A stretch of 64,000 nt of DNA from Agrobacterium sp. RAC06 (GTDB taxonomy: Bacteria; Pseudomonadota; Alphaproteobacteria; Rhizobiales; Rhizobiaceae), in NCBI RefSeq assembly GCF_001713475.1, contig NZ_CP016499.1, positions 1,984,001 through 2,048,000 on the forward strand, written 5' to 3'. Within the stretch, counting starts at the first letter, position 1. The number at the start of each line of letters is the position of its first letter. Made by a program: the position numbers and the translations under genes. Shown piece after piece: positions 63,906 through 64,000 of the stretch. Below the pieces are notes generated by a model. That model saw only the letters and a program-made list of their open reading frames with translations, made no database searches and was not told the DNA's origin.

Positions 63906-64000
63906 TGGCCCAGATTGTTTTGAACGATGTCCGCAAGATGTATGGCAATGTCGAAGCCATCAAAGGCGTGTCTCTGGAAATCGCCGATGGGGAGCTCGTG
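63905..64000 (+). CDS. ugpC: Glycerol-3-phosphate ABC ATPase UgpC, partial
   Basis: Only the first 32 codons are present (MAQIVLNDVRKMYGNVEAIK then GVSLEIADGELV), the usual N-terminus of an MsiK/UgpC-type ATPase ending just before Walker A. The ATG overlaps the ugpE stop. Runs off the right edge. Confidence 0.9.
   Translation, partial: MAQIVLNDVRKMYGNVEAIKGVSLEIADGELV

Overview
The window looks like a chromosomal (or chromid) segment of an alphaproteobacterium of the Rhizobiaceae (Rhizobium/Agrobacterium/Sinorhizobium type). The grounds are high G+C coding sequence, two Mrp/Pha cation antiporter operons, a ribose-type polyol operon with a SorC regulator, a ugpBAEC locus, several small proteins of rhizobial type (including a DUF1488 protein), and a short dispersed intergenic repeat. 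No rRNA, tRNA, CRISPR, intact transposon or prophage was seen.

Layout. 1-3300: a Tat-exported DUF547 protein coupled to a partial membrane gene, a divergent ECF sigma factor, and a TetR regulator divergent from a carboxymuconolactone-decarboxylase-family enzyme. 3758-15221 (minus): a nine-gene sugar/polyol operon running binding protein, ATPase, permease, SorC regulator, aldo/keto reductase, GlpD-like dehydrogenase, class I aldolase, FGGY kinase, GMC oxidoreductase. A perfect 9-bp inverted repeat lies just upstream. 15374-20913: monooxygenase-fold protein, AI-2E-type transporter, transglutaminase, HWE-type kinase, MFS remnant, a 38-aa protein and a tandem universal stress protein. 20927-24915: SulP transporter, cold-shock protein, BLUF photoreceptor and a stand-alone receiver. 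25261-30095: a translationally coupled glycosyltransferase/GH130/AGE-epimerase operon. 30149-33534: small proteins with strong ribosome sites, a PgpA-like phosphatase and a 28-aa membrane peptide.

33854-43165 (plus): a seven-gene Mrp operon followed by a membrane histidine kinase and an NtrC-type sigma-54 activator. It has a textbook -24/-12 promoter and two identical 14-bp palindromes upstream, and its last subunit is fused to a universal-stress-like domain. This is the best candidate for an undescribed regulated system. 43253-50762 (minus): an M16 protease, a FecI-like sigma factor, a FecR-like anti-sigma and a TonB-dependent transducer, together resembling a protein- or peptide-import iron system. 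The receptor is frameshifted at an A10 tract. 50924-56909 (minus): a second, six-gene Mrp operon with fused A/B subunits. 57041-60350: a small XRE regulator, a fused secDF carrying a frameshift at a G5 tract, and an unknown small membrane protein. 60781-64000: ugpB, ugpA, ugpE and the start of ugpC.

The two frameshifts (TonB receptor, secDF) are each repaired by one extra base in a homopolymer. Assembly undercalls must therefore be excluded before any biological reading.
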